DNA from: a virus
DNA: 25,066 nucleotides
Direction: 5' to 3' (one strand)
Virus record (IMG/VR): IMGVR_UViG_3300021961_000588
Coordinates: 1 to 25,066 of that record
The notes under the pieces were generated by a model, which worked only from the letters and a program-made list of their open reading frames with translations, did no database searches and was not told the origin of the DNA. Position 1 is the stretch's first letter. Every line of letters begins with the position of its first letter. The translations under genes were made by a program, and so were the position numbers. Below are positions 24,720 through 25,066 of this stretch, piece by piece.

Positions 24720-24973
24720 GGCTTGCCCTCCAGCGCCTCGCGCGCTTGCTCTTCTAGGTGCGGCGGCACCGCGTTGTTGCTCGCGTGGGCATGCACGAAA
24801 ATCTTGAGAAAATACCGCGCCTCGTCGCGCTCGCGGGTCAGCCGCTCGATCTGGGCGCGCAGCCGCTCGATCTCGTCGGCGGCCCTCCATTCGATCTGGA
24901 TATCCCGCGCGTCGCCAAATTTCTTCGCCTCAACGGTGGCCTGTTGCCGCAGTCGCTCCACAATGTCGCTCAT
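24716..24973 (-). CDS. Coiled-coil small protein
   Basis: An 85-aa protein with 'MSDIVERLRQQATVEAKKFG' and a central coiled coil ('AADEIERLRAQIERLTRERD'), a pattern common in small phage early proteins. It ends 'LEGKP' and overlaps the next start. It is a likely paralogue of the first part of the frame at 23685-24098, which shares ADEIERLRA. It may assemble with that protein; no enzymatic motif is present. Confidence 0.65.
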   Translation of the reverse strand: MSDIVERLRQQATVEAKKFGDARDIQIEWRAADEIERLRAQIERLTRERDEARYFLKIFVHAHASNNAVPPHLEEQAREALEGKP

Positions 24974-25066
24974 GGCTTGAACTCCTCATGCAGGCGTTCC
25001 AGCCCGACCGGGCGCTTCTCGTCCCGGTCGAACGCGAGAACATCGAGCTTCTGCATGGCCTGACGC
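24970..25066 (-). CDS. C-terminal end of an upstream gene
   Basis: Only the last 31 codons are in the window ('QAMQKLDVLAFDRDEKRPVG' ... 'EEFKP'). The frame ends in the same KP-stop junction as two neighbours and overlaps the 24973 ATG. The start lies beyond the right edge. Too little is present to assign a function. Confidence 0.5.
   Translation of the reverse strand, partial: RQAMQKLDVLAFDRDEKRPVGLERLHEEFKP

Noticed and set aside
24720-24890. N-terminal extension of the 66-aa protein
   Set aside because: It is Arg/Ala-rich and overlaps the coiled-coil gene in another frame; the internal ATG has a strong Shine-Dalgarno sequence.

Overview
This window is a piece of a double-stranded DNA tailed phage or prophage (Caudoviricetes). 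Every gene I can support is on the minus strand, so transcription runs from right to left. A P22-like combination (large portal, scaffold, coat, gp4-like connector) and the absence of any tape-measure or contractile-tail gene suggest a short-tailed, podovirus-like virion. Moderate-to-high GC and the protein families suggest a proteobacterial host, perhaps alphaproteobacterial, but this is weak inference. No integrase, polymerase, helicase or endolysin is visible, so lifestyle cannot be judged.

Layout in transcription order. (1) 25066-22022: tightly packed small genes joined by ATGA overlaps. They include coiled-coil proteins, a PD-(D/E)XK-like nuclease, Cys-rich zinc-binding candidates, an HTH protein and two small membrane proteins. 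Two short genes here (58 and 23 codons) fall below common ORF-length cut-offs. (2) 22018-17795: large terminase, tRNA-Thr(UGU), a 68-aa protein and the portal. (3) 17795-9380: two giant multidomain 'polyvalent'-type proteins (1214 and 942 aa), then a 620-aa basic protein full of K/R-x-GG motifs. The giants carry a papain/transglutaminase-like Cys-His-Asp domain, a clear ADP-ribosyltransferase-like domain, a second probable one, and an HhH-GPD-like segment. Their modules are separated by short (A/S)-x-GG motifs. (4) 9267-5448: a small helical protein, a GroES-like co-chaperonin, scaffold, a head-region protein, a putative decoration protein and the major capsid protein. Tandem terminators and an SD-masking hairpin precede the decoration/capsid pair. 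(5) 5334-1: small virion proteins, the gp4-like connector, a zinc-ribbon protein, a collagen-like fibre and the start of a LamG-like adhesin.

Working together, genes 2 and 4 package DNA and build the head, with the phage GroES probably retuning host GroEL for capsid folding. Block 5 closes the head and binds the host. Block 3 sits where podoviruses usually keep internal or ejected proteins, so its effector-like domains are plausibly packaged and delivered with the DNA. The most unusual signal is there: repeated GG motifs, mostly written with the same octamer (TCTGGCGG on the coding strand), fall at module borders and sometimes at abrupt GC-content changes inside one reading frame.
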